A DNA stretch of 64,000 bases from Aquisalinus luteolus (GTDB taxonomy: Bacteria > Pseudomonadota > Alphaproteobacteria > Caulobacterales > Parvularculaceae), in the NCBI RefSeq assembly GCF_009712425.2, contig NZ_VCJR02000002.1, positions 868,001-932,000 of the forward strand. The letters are read 5' to 3'. The notes below the pieces were generated by a model that worked only from the letters and a program-made list of their open reading frames with translations, had not been told where the DNA came from and did not search any database. A program made the position numbers and the translations under genes. Below, piece by piece: positions 8,228-18,567 of the stretch (position 1 is the stretch's first letter; each line of letters starts with the position of its first letter).

Positions 8228-8240
8228 TGTTAGCGTTACC
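8228..8240. promoter_or_regulatory. Candidate LacI-type operator (TGTTAGCG core) between esterase and xylanase
   Basis: TGTTAGCGTTACC is a near-palindrome lying 94 bases from the esterase start and 97 from the xylanase start, so it could serve both divergent genes. The same eight-base core occurs upstream of the GH3 gene (46184-46201) and the second GH43 gene (57398-57423). It closely resembles the xylose-regulon operator known in Caulobacter (XylR, LacI family). Confidence 0.6.
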
Positions 8241-8336
8241 TTGCAAAGGATTGCATTACGGTGTTCTGCCTTGTCCGGGTGCCGCATCGATGGCAACTCA
8301 TACATCAGTGATCTGCATTTTGACTGGAGTTGAATC

Positions 8337-9494
8337 ATGAAAAACGCCCTTGCCGTTCTACTGATATCCATCTCGCTTCTGTCCACTGTCGGGCCAGCTT
8401 TTGCTCAGGAAGACGCCCTGGCGGAGCCGCGATCTGCGACTCTAAACGAGGCTTTCGAGGGCTGCTTCCTTGTGGGCACGGCGATGAACCGCTGGTTCAT
8501 CATGGACGAGGTGCCGGGCGTGCTCGATTTCGCGTCGAGCCAGTTCAATGCCGTCACGGCGGAAAATGCCATGAAGTGGGGCCGCATCAACCCGTCAAAG
8601 GGCGACTATCATTTTGATATCTCCGATGCGCTGGTCGACTATGCGCAGGCCAACGAAATGAAGGTCATCGGTCACACGCTGGTCTGGCATTCGCAGACAC
8701 CGGACTGGGTCTTCGAGAACTGGCGCGGTCGACCCGTCGATCGCGATACATTGCTGGCGCGACTGGAAAATCACATGGAAAAGGTTGCCGGGCGCTATTC
8801 GGGCCGCATTCATGGCTGGGATGTGCTGAACGAGGCGATCCTTGACGATGGCTCGTGGCGCGACAGCCCGTGGCGGCGCATCCTCGGTGAGGATTATGTC
8901 GCAACTGTATTCGAGATGGCCCACCGGATCGATCCGCAGGCGGAGCTCTATTACAACGACTACAACATGTACCTGCCGGGCAAGCGCGATGCGGTGGTTA
9001 CCATGGTGAAGGACCTGCAGGCGCGGGGCGTACCCATCCATGGTATCGGCATGCAGGGCCATTTCGGCATTGGCAGGCCGTCCATGGAGGACTTTACCGC
9101 GGCGCTGGATGCCTATGGCGCGCTGGGCCTGAAGGTGATGATCACGGAAATGGATGTGACCGTGCTGCCATGGCCGGATACCCTGGCGGTCGGTGCCGAT
9201 ATATCCGCAGCGGCAGAGAACCGTGACGAGCTCGATCCCTACACGGAGGGCCTGCCGGCTGACATCGCTGAGGCGCAGGCGGAACAATATGCGGCCTTTT
9301 TCCGTGAGCTCGTCGCACGGCGGGATTTCGTCAGCCGGGTGACCTTCTGGGGCGTGTCTGACGCAGACAACTGGAAGAACAATTTCCCCGTACGCGGCCG
9401 TACCGACCATCCGATGCTGTTCGATCGCTATCTGCAGCCGAAACCTGCTTTCGATGCGGTTATTGCCGAAGCGGCACCTTGCGGCACGGAATAA
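8337..9494 (+). CDS. Secreted endo-1,4-beta-xylanase, glycoside hydrolase family 10
   Basis: A 385-residue protein with a signal peptide (about 1-23, ending GPAFAQ) and a single GH10 catalytic barrel; no carbohydrate-binding module is visible. Landmarks are FNAVTAENAMKWG, GHTLVWHSQTP, the acid/base Glu166 in WDVLNEA, YYNDYN, GMQGHF and the nucleophile Glu271 in ITEMDV. It cleaves internal beta-1,4 bonds of xylan outside the cytoplasm. Downstream, a GH43 lipoprotein follows after 114 bases with no strong terminator between them, so the two are probably one transcript. Regulation by the TGTTAGCG site upstream is likely. The family assignment is firm. Confidence 0.95.
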   Translation: MKNALAVLLISISLLSTVGPAFAQEDALAEPRSATLNEAFEGCFLVGTAMNRWFIMDEVPGVLDFASSQFNAVTAENAMKWGRINPSKGDYHFDISDALVDYAQANEMKVIGHTLVWHSQTPDWVFENWRGRPVDRDTLLARLENHMEKVAGRYSGRIHGWDVLNEAILDDGSWRDSPWRRILGEDYVATVFEMAHRIDPQAELYYNDYNMYLPGKRDAVVTMVKDLQARGVPIHGIGMQGHFGIGRPSMEDFTAALDAYGALGLKVMITEMDVTVLPWPDTLAVGADISAAAENRDELDPYTEGLPADIAEAQAEQYAAFFRELVARRDFVSRVTFWGVSDADNWKNNFPVRGRTDHPMLFDRYLQPKPAFDAVIAEAAPCGTE

Positions 9495-9608
9495 AGCGCC
9501 CTGATTGGAAGAGTACTGGCTCACCGAAAACGATTTCAGCGCTGTCAGGCTTTGCCTTTGCCAGGGGGCAGCCGCAAGATCGCCCGGAATAATCCGGGAG
9601 GTATTTCG

Positions 9609-10718
9609 ATGATCACCAAGGCCAGCAAATCAGTTTCCATCATTGCGCTTTGCGCGGGCTATGGCTTCCTGTCAGCGTGCTTGCAAGAGACCGTTGAGAC
9701 TGAGGCGGAGACTTCCCCTATCGCAGAAAGTGCAGAGGCGACGGCCTCTCTGGAAACGGAAGCTCCTGCCGAAAGTGCTGGGATCAGTAATGCTCGCGTA
9801 CCGGGCACCAACCCGATCACGACAGCGCAATTCACAGCCGATCCTGCCGCCATGGTGCATGACGGCACGGTCTGGCTCTATGTCGGCCATGACGATCCTG
9901 CACCCGACCAGCGCTATGGCATGCCGGAATGGCTCGCCTTTTCATCGGCCGACATGAAGAACTGGGAGGCTCATGGGCCCATCATGAAGCCTACGGACTT
10001 TTCCTGGGCTATCGCTGATGCCTGGGCTTCCGAGGTCGAACCGCATGATGGCAGGTTCTGGTTCTACACCACGGTAACCCATGACGATACCCATCCGGGC
10101 AAGGCCATTGGTGTTGCCGTATCCGATATACCGGAAGGACCGTTTGTCGATGCCCGTGGCTCCGCTCTCATTACGGCGGAGATGACGCCCAAGGGTGAGC
10201 ATAACTGGGAGGATATCGATCCGACCGTGTTCATCGATGATGATGGCACGCCTTACCTGCTCTGGGGTAACGTGAACTGTTACATGGTCGAATTAGCGCC
10301 GAACATGACGGAGCTGGCCGGCGAAATTCAGGAAGTCGATCTGCCCTATTTCACCGAGGGGCCATGGGTGCACAAGCGCGGCGACTGGTACTACCTGTCC
10401 TATGCGGCAATCGACAATGCCGAGAGCGATGATGAGCAAATCCACTACGCCATGTCTAAATCAGTCAGGGGCCCGTGGGAACACATGGGCCAGCTGGCAG
10501 CGCCGACCGGCAGTTCCTTCACGATCCACCCGTCGATCATCGAGTTCGAGGACCAGTGGTACTTCTTCTACCATGACGGCTCACTCTCCGTGGACGGCGA
10601 GGAGGGCGGCGAGGGGCGGCGAAACGTCCGTGTCGATTACCTTTACTACAACGAGGATGGCACGATAAAACCGATCATCCAGACGGCAGAGGGGGTCAGC
10701 GTGCCACCGGTTCGCTAG
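9609..10718 (+). CDS. Lipoprotein glycoside hydrolase family 43 (xylosidase/arabinofuranosidase type)
   Basis: A 369-residue protein. The lipobox is LSAC with Cys24, so it should be membrane-anchored and, after an acidic, Ala/Glu-rich linker, face the periplasm or the outside. The five-bladed GH43 propeller follows: the general base Asp in FTADPAAMV, the pKa-modulating Asp in DIDPTVFIDDDGTPYLLWG, and the general acid Glu in FTEGPWVHKRGDWYYLSYA. GH43 enzymes remove xylose or arabinose from xylan or arabinoxylan oligomers. ATG 9609 is chosen because GGGAG lies eight bases upstream and the lipoprotein signal then starts correctly. Placed after the GH10 xylanase, it probably trims the released oligosaccharides. 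Confidence 0.9.
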   Translation: MITKASKSVSIIALCAGYGFLSACLQETVETEAETSPIAESAEATASLETEAPAESAGISNARVPGTNPITTAQFTADPAAMVHDGTVWLYVGHDDPAPDQRYGMPEWLAFSSADMKNWEAHGPIMKPTDFSWAIADAWASEVEPHDGRFWFYTTVTHDDTHPGKAIGVAVSDIPEGPFVDARGSALITAEMTPKGEHNWEDIDPTVFIDDDGTPYLLWGNVNCYMVELAPNMTELAGEIQEVDLPYFTEGPWVHKRGDWYYLSYAAIDNAESDDEQIHYAMSKSVRGPWEHMGQLAAPTGSSFTIHPSIIEFEDQWYFFYHDGSLSVDGEEGGEGRRNVRVDYLYYNEDGTIKPIIQTAEGVSVPPVR

Positions 10719-10739
10719 ACCAGGCCGGCGATTTGCCAC

Positions 10740-10770
10740 CCCATTTCGCAGAATGGGTTTATTGTCTTTT
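10740..10770 (+). terminator. Intrinsic terminator after the xylan genes
   Basis: CCCATT (10740-10745), a six-base loop, AATGGG (10752-10757), then a T-rich tail TTTATTGTCTTTT. It ends the xylanase-GH43 transcript. Confidence 0.8.
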
Positions 10771-11123
10771 AAATTTCCAACTCTTCTGCCTCACCCTGAG
10801 GCAGGATTAACAGGTTTTCATCTGGCTGGTTTTTCTTCAGCTGACGCTGTTTCGTTCAGCGGAACAGCGTTCCAGCCCGCATGGTTGAGCCCTCTCAGGT
10901 AAAATCGTCCATATAATGAGTATATAAACATTGCACCTTTCGCCCAGAGTTCGCGGTGAAGCGGTACAGTCGGCAATTGTGGTGAAACAAAGGCGCGAGG
11001 CTCGTGTTGGCTGAGTCAAGGAAGCGCGGATTATACTGCGCAGCTGCCGATGGCCGCCTATAGTGAGCCAGAGGTCGCAGCATTCCTTGTTATGTTACAC
11101 CGTATAAGGAGGAGACTCTGCAC
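10771..11123 (+). promoter_or_regulatory. Non-coding leader with candidate stress promoter before the OB-fold/EF-hand gene
   Basis: About 350 bases with no convincing gene. It holds the perfect hairpin TGCCTCA-CCC-TGAGGCA near 10787, a GGAAC (10861-10865) spaced 17 bases from GGTT (10883-10886), which is close to the alphaproteobacterial EcfG stress consensus GGAAC-N16/17-CGTT, and a TATAAT at 10912-10917 without a clear -35 box. GGAGGAG near 11110 is a strong Shine-Dalgarno for the gene at 11124. Promoter calls are by eye only. Confidence 0.35.
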
Positions 11124-12245
11124 ATGACCCTTTCCAGCAAACTTCTTGCTACTACCGTTTCCGCTGCCGCCCTCATGTTTGGCGCAGCAAGTGCGCAGAC
11201 ATCAGATGTTTCAACCGCCACTGAAGGCGACTATGTCAGCCTTACCGGTACCGTCAATTCCGTCGAGGAAGACAGCTTTACCGTAGATTATGGCACCAAC
11301 ATCATCGAAGCCGAATTCGATGACCTGTTCTCGAGTGTAGAGGTTGATGAACGCCTGTCGCCGGGCGACCGCGTGACGGTTTATGGCACAGTCGACGATG
11401 ACTGGTTCGAAGGACGGGTGATTGATGTCGATACCGTCTATTCATCCAGCAGCTATACGGTATATGGCGCCAATGATGTTTCAGCGAGCCCGCTATACTA
11501 TGTCGATCCGTATCCTGCCGACGCTACAACAGGTACGTATATCACGCTTGACGGAGAGGTGACCAATACACGGGGGCAGTCCTTCGTGCTGAACACCGGG
11601 GGCACAATGATCGATGTGGAGACTGACCAACTGGGTTACAATCCTCTTGATGACATGGGTTCTCAACAGATCGAGACTGGTGACCGCGTCACCGTCGTCG
11701 GCACCCTGGAAGACCAGTTGTTCGAAGATTCGGTTCTCGTTGCAGATGTCCTGTATTCCCAGAATCTGGGCATGAACGAACAGCAGACCAGCTGGAACCA
11801 GAATAATGCTCAGGACACAGCCATGAACAACAATCAGCAAGGCATCTCCACTCAGCAACAGCGCAGTGCAGACGTGAGCGATCGCCAGCTCAATGCTGGT
11901 AGTGACAACCAGTATGGCCAGCAGACTGCGAACAACAACAGCGCAATGACTGCCGACAATAACCGTCAACAGACCGCGCAGACCGAACAGAGCTGGACTC
12001 CGGTCGAGGAACGTTTCAACCAGACCGAGTTCGCAATGCTCGATGCAAATGGCAATGGTACCGTTTCGCAGCGTGAGTTTGTCGAGGAAATGAGTGATCC
12101 TGCCAATATTACCCGTAGCGAAGCGCGCCGTCTGTTCGATGTGGTTGCGCGCAATGACAACACGCTGACGCGTACGGAGTTTGTTACCCCGTACGATGAA
12201 GCTGAAAATGTTTCAGAGAATGTTGTTGATCGCGAGACGCGATAG
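11124..12245 (+). CDS. Secreted protein with two OB-fold-like repeats, Asn/Gln-rich linker and EF-hand
   Basis: A 373-residue protein with a signal peptide (about 1-24, ending GAASAQ). Two related units at ~36-105 and ~136-212 (YVSLTGTVNSV...GDRVTVYGTVDD / YITLDGEVTNT...GDRVTVVGTLED) resemble the bacterial OB-fold (YgiW/NirD, DUF5666-like) that binds small ligands or cations. Residues ~213-290 are rich in Asn, Gln and Ser and probably disordered. At ~306-318, LDANGNGTVSQREF fits an EF-hand calcium loop (D307, N309, N311, T313, E318), with a second degenerate one following (VVARNDNTLTRTEF). It is a single gene with a strong terminator. The function is unknown; calcium-linked envelope stress is only a guess. 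Confidence 0.75.
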   Translation: MTLSSKLLATTVSAAALMFGAASAQTSDVSTATEGDYVSLTGTVNSVEEDSFTVDYGTNIIEAEFDDLFSSVEVDERLSPGDRVTVYGTVDDDWFEGRVIDVDTVYSSSSYTVYGANDVSASPLYYVDPYPADATTGTYITLDGEVTNTRGQSFVLNTGGTMIDVETDQLGYNPLDDMGSQQIETGDRVTVVGTLEDQLFEDSVLVADVLYSQNLGMNEQQTSWNQNNAQDTAMNNNQQGISTQQQRSADVSDRQLNAGSDNQYGQQTANNNSAMTADNNRQQTAQTEQSWTPVEERFNQTEFAMLDANGNGTVSQREFVEEMSDPANITRSEARRLFDVVARNDNTLTRTEFVTPYDEAENVSENVVDRETR

Positions 12246-12269
12246 AGAGATCTATTGAATCATTCAGGG

Positions 12270-12296
12270 AAAATGGCCCCACGGAGGGGCCATTTT
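12270..12296. terminator. Intrinsic terminator of the OB-fold/EF-hand gene
   Basis: AAAATGGCCCC (12270-12280), loop ACGGA, GGGGCCATTTT (12286-12296). It is an eleven-base perfect stem just after the stop at 12245 and can act on both strands. Confidence 0.88.
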
Positions 12297-12327
12297 CATG
12301 GACCGGATAGTCCGGCGAATTGTAGAA

Positions 12328-12357
12328 AAGCGGCATCCGGTTTCCCGGGTGCCGCTT
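12328..12357 (-). terminator. Probable terminator of katG
   Basis: AAGCGGCATCCGG pairs with CCGGGTGCCGCTT across a three-base loop with one G-T pair. It lies 25 bases beyond the katG stop on the minus strand, with TTCTACAA following on that strand. Confidence 0.65.
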
Positions 12358-12381
12358 CTGTCTGTATTGGTATCAAATCAA

Positions 12382-14637
<2,256 letters not shown>

Positions 14638-14704
14638 TTATAAAAATACGCCTTCAGGCTGTACTCTACCAATCGATTATGCCGTTCTGGAGTATCTGGA
14701 AAAT

Positions 14705-14723
14705 CATACCGCACTGCGGTATG
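14705..14723. promoter_or_regulatory. Perfect palindrome in the katG divergent region
   Basis: CATACCGCA, a central C, then TGCGGTATG: nine-base arms. It lies 23 bases before the 2'-5' RNA ligase-like start and about 100 bases before katG. The size suits a dimeric regulator's site; it does not match the OxyR consensus I know. It could instead affect the leader of the downstream gene. Confidence 0.4.
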
Positions 14724-14746
14724 GCCTGGGTCTCCCTGACTGATAT

Positions 14747-15271
14747 ATGGGTGTCATGGCAGAAGAGTACCCACCTATTATCGTCACGGCGCAGTTCGAT
14801 GCGCAGGCCGATGACCTGTTCCAGCGTCGGCGGCAGGAATTTTTCCCGCCGCAGCTGAATTTCATCCCGGCTCATCTGACCCTGTTTCACAACCTGCCGG
14901 GCGATCGGGAGAGCGAGGTGGTGAAGGGCATCGCTGCCGCGATAGAGGGACAATCGCCAATCACGGCGCAGGTGCCGGAGCTGATGTCGCTTGGCCGCGG
15001 TGTCGCCTATCGCATCGTCTCCGACGACTTGAAGGCGTTGAGAGGCCGCATGATACAGCGGTTCGACGGCATGCTGGTAAAACAGGACCGTCAGGGCTTC
15101 CGGCCCCATGTGACCATCCAGAACAAGGTATCGCCAGGAGAGGCCAAGGGGACCCGTGCCATTCTGGAACAGGACTTCGCGTCTTTCCCTGCGAAGATCG
15201 AAGCGATTCAGCTCTGGCATTACCGCGGTGGCCCCTGGTCACCTATCGGCGTACTGCCGCTTCAGGGTTAA
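14747..15271 (+). CDS. 2'-5' RNA ligase / cyclic phosphodiesterase superfamily protein
   Basis: A 174-residue protein with the two HxT motifs of the 2H phosphoesterase superfamily: HLTLFH in the first half and HVTIQN in the second. Members hydrolyse or ligate 2',5' or cyclic phosphodiesters in RNA or nucleotides; the substrate here is unknown. ATG 14747 and ATG 14756 are both possible starts, and neither has a strong Shine-Dalgarno. It is a single gene divergent from katG. Confidence 0.82.
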   Translation: MGVMAEEYPPIIVTAQFDAQADDLFQRRRQEFFPPQLNFIPAHLTLFHNLPGDRESEVVKGIAAAIEGQSPITAQVPELMSLGRGVAYRIVSDDLKALRGRMIQRFDGMLVKQDRQGFRPHVTIQNKVSPGEAKGTRAILEQDFASFPAKIEAIQLWHYRGGPWSPIGVLPLQG

Positions 15272-15483
15272 CGAAACCTTACTTTTCCCAGCAATCATGC
15301 GGTGTTGACCTCGATACAAGCAGGGCGGGCGCCAGCCTCCGCATTGCGTGCACACCTCAAACGGCACGGCGTTTGAATTATTCCCTTCGAAGGCGAGTGA
15401 GCGGCCAGACGGGCTGGCGGCCTCTCGCGGGGAAATGGTGGCAGGTCCGGCTCGCGCCGGGTGTTGAGAAAGGTAATTGAGAG

Positions 15484-15891
15484 ATGGCACATCCGATTGA
15501 CTTGCATGTCGGCCAGCGTCTGCGTCAGCGGCGTTGTCTTCTGGGCATGACGCAGCAAAGGCTCGCGGAAGCGGTGGGGATCAAGTTTCAGCAGATCCAG
15601 AAATATGAAAGCGGCGCAAACCGCGTATCGGCATCGCGCCTGTGGGCGCTCGCCAATGCGCTGGAAGTATCGGTCTCCTATTTCTTCGATGATCTGTCGC
15701 AGACCAAACCGAATGGTTCCTTTGCCCACTCAGCTGCCGGTGGCCTGGCAGAAGATCAGGCTGCCCTGATCGAGCCGGAAGTGCTTTCCGAAAAGGAAAC
15801 CATCGATCTCGTCCGTGCCTATTACGGCCTGTCGGAGGAGCCACGTCGGCGCCTCCTGGACCTGGCCAAGACTCTGGCTGGCGCAGCTTGA
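15484..15891 (+). CDS. XRE-family helix-turn-helix regulator
   Basis: A 135-residue regulator with an N-terminal Cro/C1-type HTH at about residues 10-65: VGQRLRQRRCLLGMTQQRLA...FQQIQKYESGANRVSASRL. The C-terminal half is alphaproteobacterial SinR-like (LSEKETIDLVRAYYGL, then RRLLDLAKTLA). Such proteins are common in this class, sometimes several per genome, and their targets are mostly unknown. It starts at ATG 15484 with GAAAGGTAATTGAG upstream. It is alone, with a terminator following. The 212-base gap before it holds nothing else I can name. Confidence 0.88.
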   Translation: MAHPIDLHVGQRLRQRRCLLGMTQQRLAEAVGIKFQQIQKYESGANRVSASRLWALANALEVSVSYFFDDLSQTKPNGSFAHSAAGGLAEDQAALIEPEVLSEKETIDLVRAYYGLSEEPRRRLLDLAKTLAGAA

Positions 15892-15986
15892 TTAAGGAAT
15901 TGCGGCCGGGTGCGTATTACCCGCCGCGATGATACCGCCACGGCAACTCGCTTGTCTGTCTCCTCATCTGTCTGGCGGTATTCGGG

Positions 15987-16025
15987 ATAACGCGGTGCTC
16001 TTTCAAGGGTGCCGCGTTATTTCGT
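15987..16025 (+). terminator. Probable terminator of the XRE gene
   Basis: ATAACGCGG (15987-15995) pairs with CCGCGTTAT (16012-16020), the stem is extended inwards by wobble pairs, and it is followed by TTCGTTT. Confidence 0.6.
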
Positions 16026-16068
16026 TTCTGGCTGGTCTCGCCATAAAAATGCGGCTACCCCTGACATC

Positions 16069-16914
16069 ATGACTGATGCCGAATTTGAAGAATACACCGC
16101 CTTCGCCCGCGAGCTGGCCCTGCGCGCCCGCGTCGAGACCATGCCGCGCTTCCGTCAGGGCCTCGCTATCGACAACAAGCTGGCGCAGGAGACGGGTGAA
16201 GCCTTCGATCCGGTGACGGAAGCCGACAGGGAAGCAGAACGGGTAATCCGTTCCCTGATTGAAAAACGCTATCCCGATCATGGCATACTCGGTGAGGAAT
16301 TCGGCGAAAAGGAAGGCGATGGCAATATTCGCTGGGTGCTCGACCCGGTAGACGGCACGCGCGCCTTCATTTGCGGCGTGCCAAGCTGGACGACGCTGAT
16401 CGCGCTGGAGGTCGATGGTCACCAGAAGGTAGGCGTGATCGACATGCCGTGGCCGGGGGAGATGTATATCGGCGGGGCCGGTGGTGCCTGCCTGATGACC
16501 GGGCAGGACAAATGGCGGATCGCTGTTTCCGGTGAGAAAGACCTGTCCCGCGCCCGGCTTTCAACGACTGACCCAAGGGCAGGGGAATGTTTCACAGCCG
16601 ATGAAGCAGATGCTTTCATGGATATCGCCGGAAAGGTCCGTGTGACCCGTTTCGGCCTTGATGCCTGCGCCTATGCGCTGCTCGCGGCGGGACATCTCGA
16701 TCTGGTCATCGAAGCGGGCCTGCAGCGTTATGACGCCGCAGCGCTGGTGCCGGTGATCGAAGAGGCGGGGGGGGTCGTGACCGACTGGCGCGGTCAGCCG
16801 GTGACGGGGGACTGGGAAAAGCCGCTCGAAGAAGGCGGACAACGTGGCCGCCTTGTCGCTGCAGCCAGCCGGGAATTGCTGGATAGCGCGCTTGAGCGCT
16901 TAGGCGCTCTTTAA
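16069..16914 (+). CDS. hisN: Inositol-monophosphatase-family phosphatase, probable histidinol-phosphatase
   Basis: A 281-residue magnesium-dependent phosphatase. DPVTEADREAE, GEEFGE, WVLDPVDGTRAFICG (metal and catalytic motif) and ACAYALLAAGHLDLVIEAGLQRYDAAALVPVIEEAGG (the C-terminal metal site, D in YDAAA) define the family. The FICG context and alphaproteobacterial phylogeny favour histidinol-phosphatase HisN over inositol or 3'-phosphoadenosine phosphatases, but the substrate is not proved by sequence. The ATG at 16069 is preferred; the frame is open to 16009 but passes through the preceding terminator. Its stop is almost adjacent to the converging lipoprotein gene. Confidence 0.8.
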   Translation: MTDAEFEEYTAFARELALRARVETMPRFRQGLAIDNKLAQETGEAFDPVTEADREAERVIRSLIEKRYPDHGILGEEFGEKEGDGNIRWVLDPVDGTRAFICGVPSWTTLIALEVDGHQKVGVIDMPWPGEMYIGGAGGACLMTGQDKWRIAVSGEKDLSRARLSTTDPRAGECFTADEADAFMDIAGKVRVTRFGLDACAYALLAAGHLDLVIEAGLQRYDAAALVPVIEEAGGVVTDWRGQPVTGDWEKPLEEGGQRGRLVAAASRELLDSALERLGAL

Positions 16915-16917
16915 CGC

Positions 16918-17481
16918 TCAATAGGCCGAGCGCCGACAGGCCTGTACCAGCCGAACGACTTCCGGCCCGCCTGGCAAACGCAGCGTTTCCGATCCATCAG
17001 GGCCTGAAACGGCAAACCTTGCTGCCTGCGCTATATCATCGACAAACATGTCCTCCAGCGAGATGCCGGTGGTCACGAGGGGCATCGGTCCATCCGTAGA
17101 CTGAACGTAGTATTTCCGGCTTCCCTCCGGCGTCACGATGGTTATCTCGGCGGTATCCGGATCAACGACTTCAGCCGCTCTCTGAACTATCAATTCGTTC
17201 ACTTCGGTGTCGCACCACAGGGAGAAGATGGCATCCGTGCTGGGTGGGCCATACAGCGCTGCCGGGTCACCTGCCTTGTAGACCCATTCGCCTTCAGAAT
17301 AGGCACCGGTCAATAAAGTGTCATCGACGGAGATATTGTCAGGCGTATCCTCTATCGCACTCTCTGCGTCCTGCGCCTGCTCGGCTTGCCGTGCGTTTTC
17401 CAGCGTCGTGTCGGTTTCATTGTTACCGCACGCGGCAACCAGCGCCACAAGGCCCAGTGAAAGGATCAGTCGTTTCGGCAT
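16918..17481 (-). CDS. Hypothetical lipoprotein
   Basis: A 187-residue protein. Residues 1-18 are a lipoprotein signal with lipobox VAAC (Cys18), followed by an acidic linker rich in Asp, Glu, Ala and Gln. The rest has strands such as EGEWVYKAGDPAALYGPP, FSLWCDTEVNELIV and EITIVTPEGSRKYYVQS, two further cysteines (CDTE, QACRR), and no motif I recognise. It is probably periplasmic, anchored to a membrane. It converges with the phosphatase gene three bases away. Confidence 0.7.
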   Translation of the reverse strand: MPKRLILSLGLVALVAACGNNETDTTLENARQAEQAQDAESAIEDTPDNISVDDTLLTGAYSEGEWVYKAGDPAALYGPPSTDAIFSLWCDTEVNELIVQRAAEVVDPDTAEITIVTPEGSRKYYVQSTDGPMPLVTTGISLEDMFVDDIAQAARFAVSGPDGSETLRLPGGPEVVRLVQACRRSAY

Positions 17482-17675
17482 GTATCTCTCCGTCGTTCCT
17501 CGGATAGTATTGCGGAAACGATTTTATCATGCATCCAGTTCCCGGCCTGGCAGTGGAACTGCAGTATCTGACGTGATGGACGGAAGATCAGGGCAGTGAT
17601 AGATTATGCCAGTGGCCAGCCGTCAATGCTGGCTGGTACGGTCCGCGAGGGGCGGAACAATCAAGGAGGGAACAA

Positions 17676-18110
17676 ATGTCTGAAACGAAAAAGAAAACAC
17701 CGGTCTGGTTCTGGATCGTCGCCGTGGTGGCGCTATTGTGGAACCTGCTTGGTGTGCTCGCCTATATCGGTACCGCATTCATGATGGGCAATGAACAGGT
17801 GCTGTCCACGATGGAGCCGGAGATGCGTGAGCTGTACGAGAATATCCCAGCGTGGTCGACGGCGGCCTTTGCCATTGCCACCTTTGCCGGTCTGTTCGGC
17901 GCCATCCTTCTGCTGATGAAAAACGGGCTTGCCCGCATCCTCTTCATCATATCGCTGATCGCGGTACTGGTGCAGGACTATTACAGCTTTGCCGTGGCAA
18001 AGATGCATGAGATCACGGGACCGACGGCATTCATCATGCCTGTGATCGTGATCCTCGTCTCGCTGTTCCTGATCTGGCTGTCAGGCAAGGCAGCGAAGGA
18101 CTTCAGGTAA
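17676..18110 (+). CDS. Small four-helix membrane protein, function unknown
   Basis: A 144-residue protein with four hydrophobic segments, at about 10-35, 62-82, 87-105 and 115-137: WFWIVAVVALLWNLLGVLAYI, AAFAIATFAGLFGAILLLM, ILFIISLIAVLVQDYYSF and IMPVIVILVSLFLIWLSG. A conserved-looking WNLLG..AY motif occurs in many short alphaproteobacterial and Bacteroidetes proteins sometimes labelled 'sugar transporter' without evidence. AAGGAGGG lies just before ATG 17676, a strong ribosome site. Converging rnhA follows after 19 bases. The role is unknown. Confidence 0.75.
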   Translation: MSETKKKTPVWFWIVAVVALLWNLLGVLAYIGTAFMMGNEQVLSTMEPEMRELYENIPAWSTAAFAIATFAGLFGAILLLMKNGLARILFIISLIAVLVQDYYSFAVAKMHEITGPTAFIMPVIVILVSLFLIWLSGKAAKDFR

Positions 18111-18129
18111 ATGCATTTTCATGGATCCG

Positions 18130-18567
18130 TCAGCGTACGGATGCCATGCCCTGATTGGCAAGGGCGTCAGCGCGTTCATTGCCCGGGTCGCCGGCATGGC
18201 CCTTGACCCATTTCCAGGTGATGTCGCGCTTGGAACAAAGCTCGTCGAGTTCGATCCACAAATCCTGGTTCTTGACCGGTTTTTTCGCTGCCGTCTTCCA
18301 GCCATTGCGTTTCCAGCCATGAATCCACTGGGTCAGCCCGTTTTTCAGATACTGGCTGTCGGTGTGCAGGATGATCTTCCAGCCGGGCTTGACTGCCTTC
18401 ATCGCCTCGATCGCGGCCTGCATCTCCATACGGTTGTTAGTGGTGTCTTTATCACCGCCGCACAGCTCCTTTTCGCGCTCACCCTGGATCAGCAACACGC
18501 CCCAGCCGCCGGGGCCGGGATTGCCGGAACAGGCACCGTCCGTATACACCTCGACCGTTTTAGTCAT
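18130..18567 (-). CDS. rnhA: Ribonuclease HI
   Basis: A 145-residue enzyme that cuts RNA in RNA-DNA hybrids. The acidic catalytic set is present: [15 protein letters not shown], the Glu in [10 protein letters not shown], the Asp in LHTDSQYL, and GNERADALA, with the basic [11 protein letters not shown] handle. ATG 18567 is chosen because it starts the first beta strand; the longer frame to 18624 lies inside thrB. It overlaps the thrB stop by eight bases and is the last gene of an ispH-thrB-rnhA operon, an order common in alphaproteobacteria. Confidence 0.95.
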   Translation of the reverse strand: MTKTVEVYTDGACSGNPGPGGWGVLLIQGEREKELCGGDKDTTNNRMEMQAAIEAMKAVKPGWKIILHTDSQYLKNGLTQWIHGWKRNGWKTAAKKPVKNQDLWIELDELCSKRDITWKWVKGHAGDPGNERADALANQGMASVR

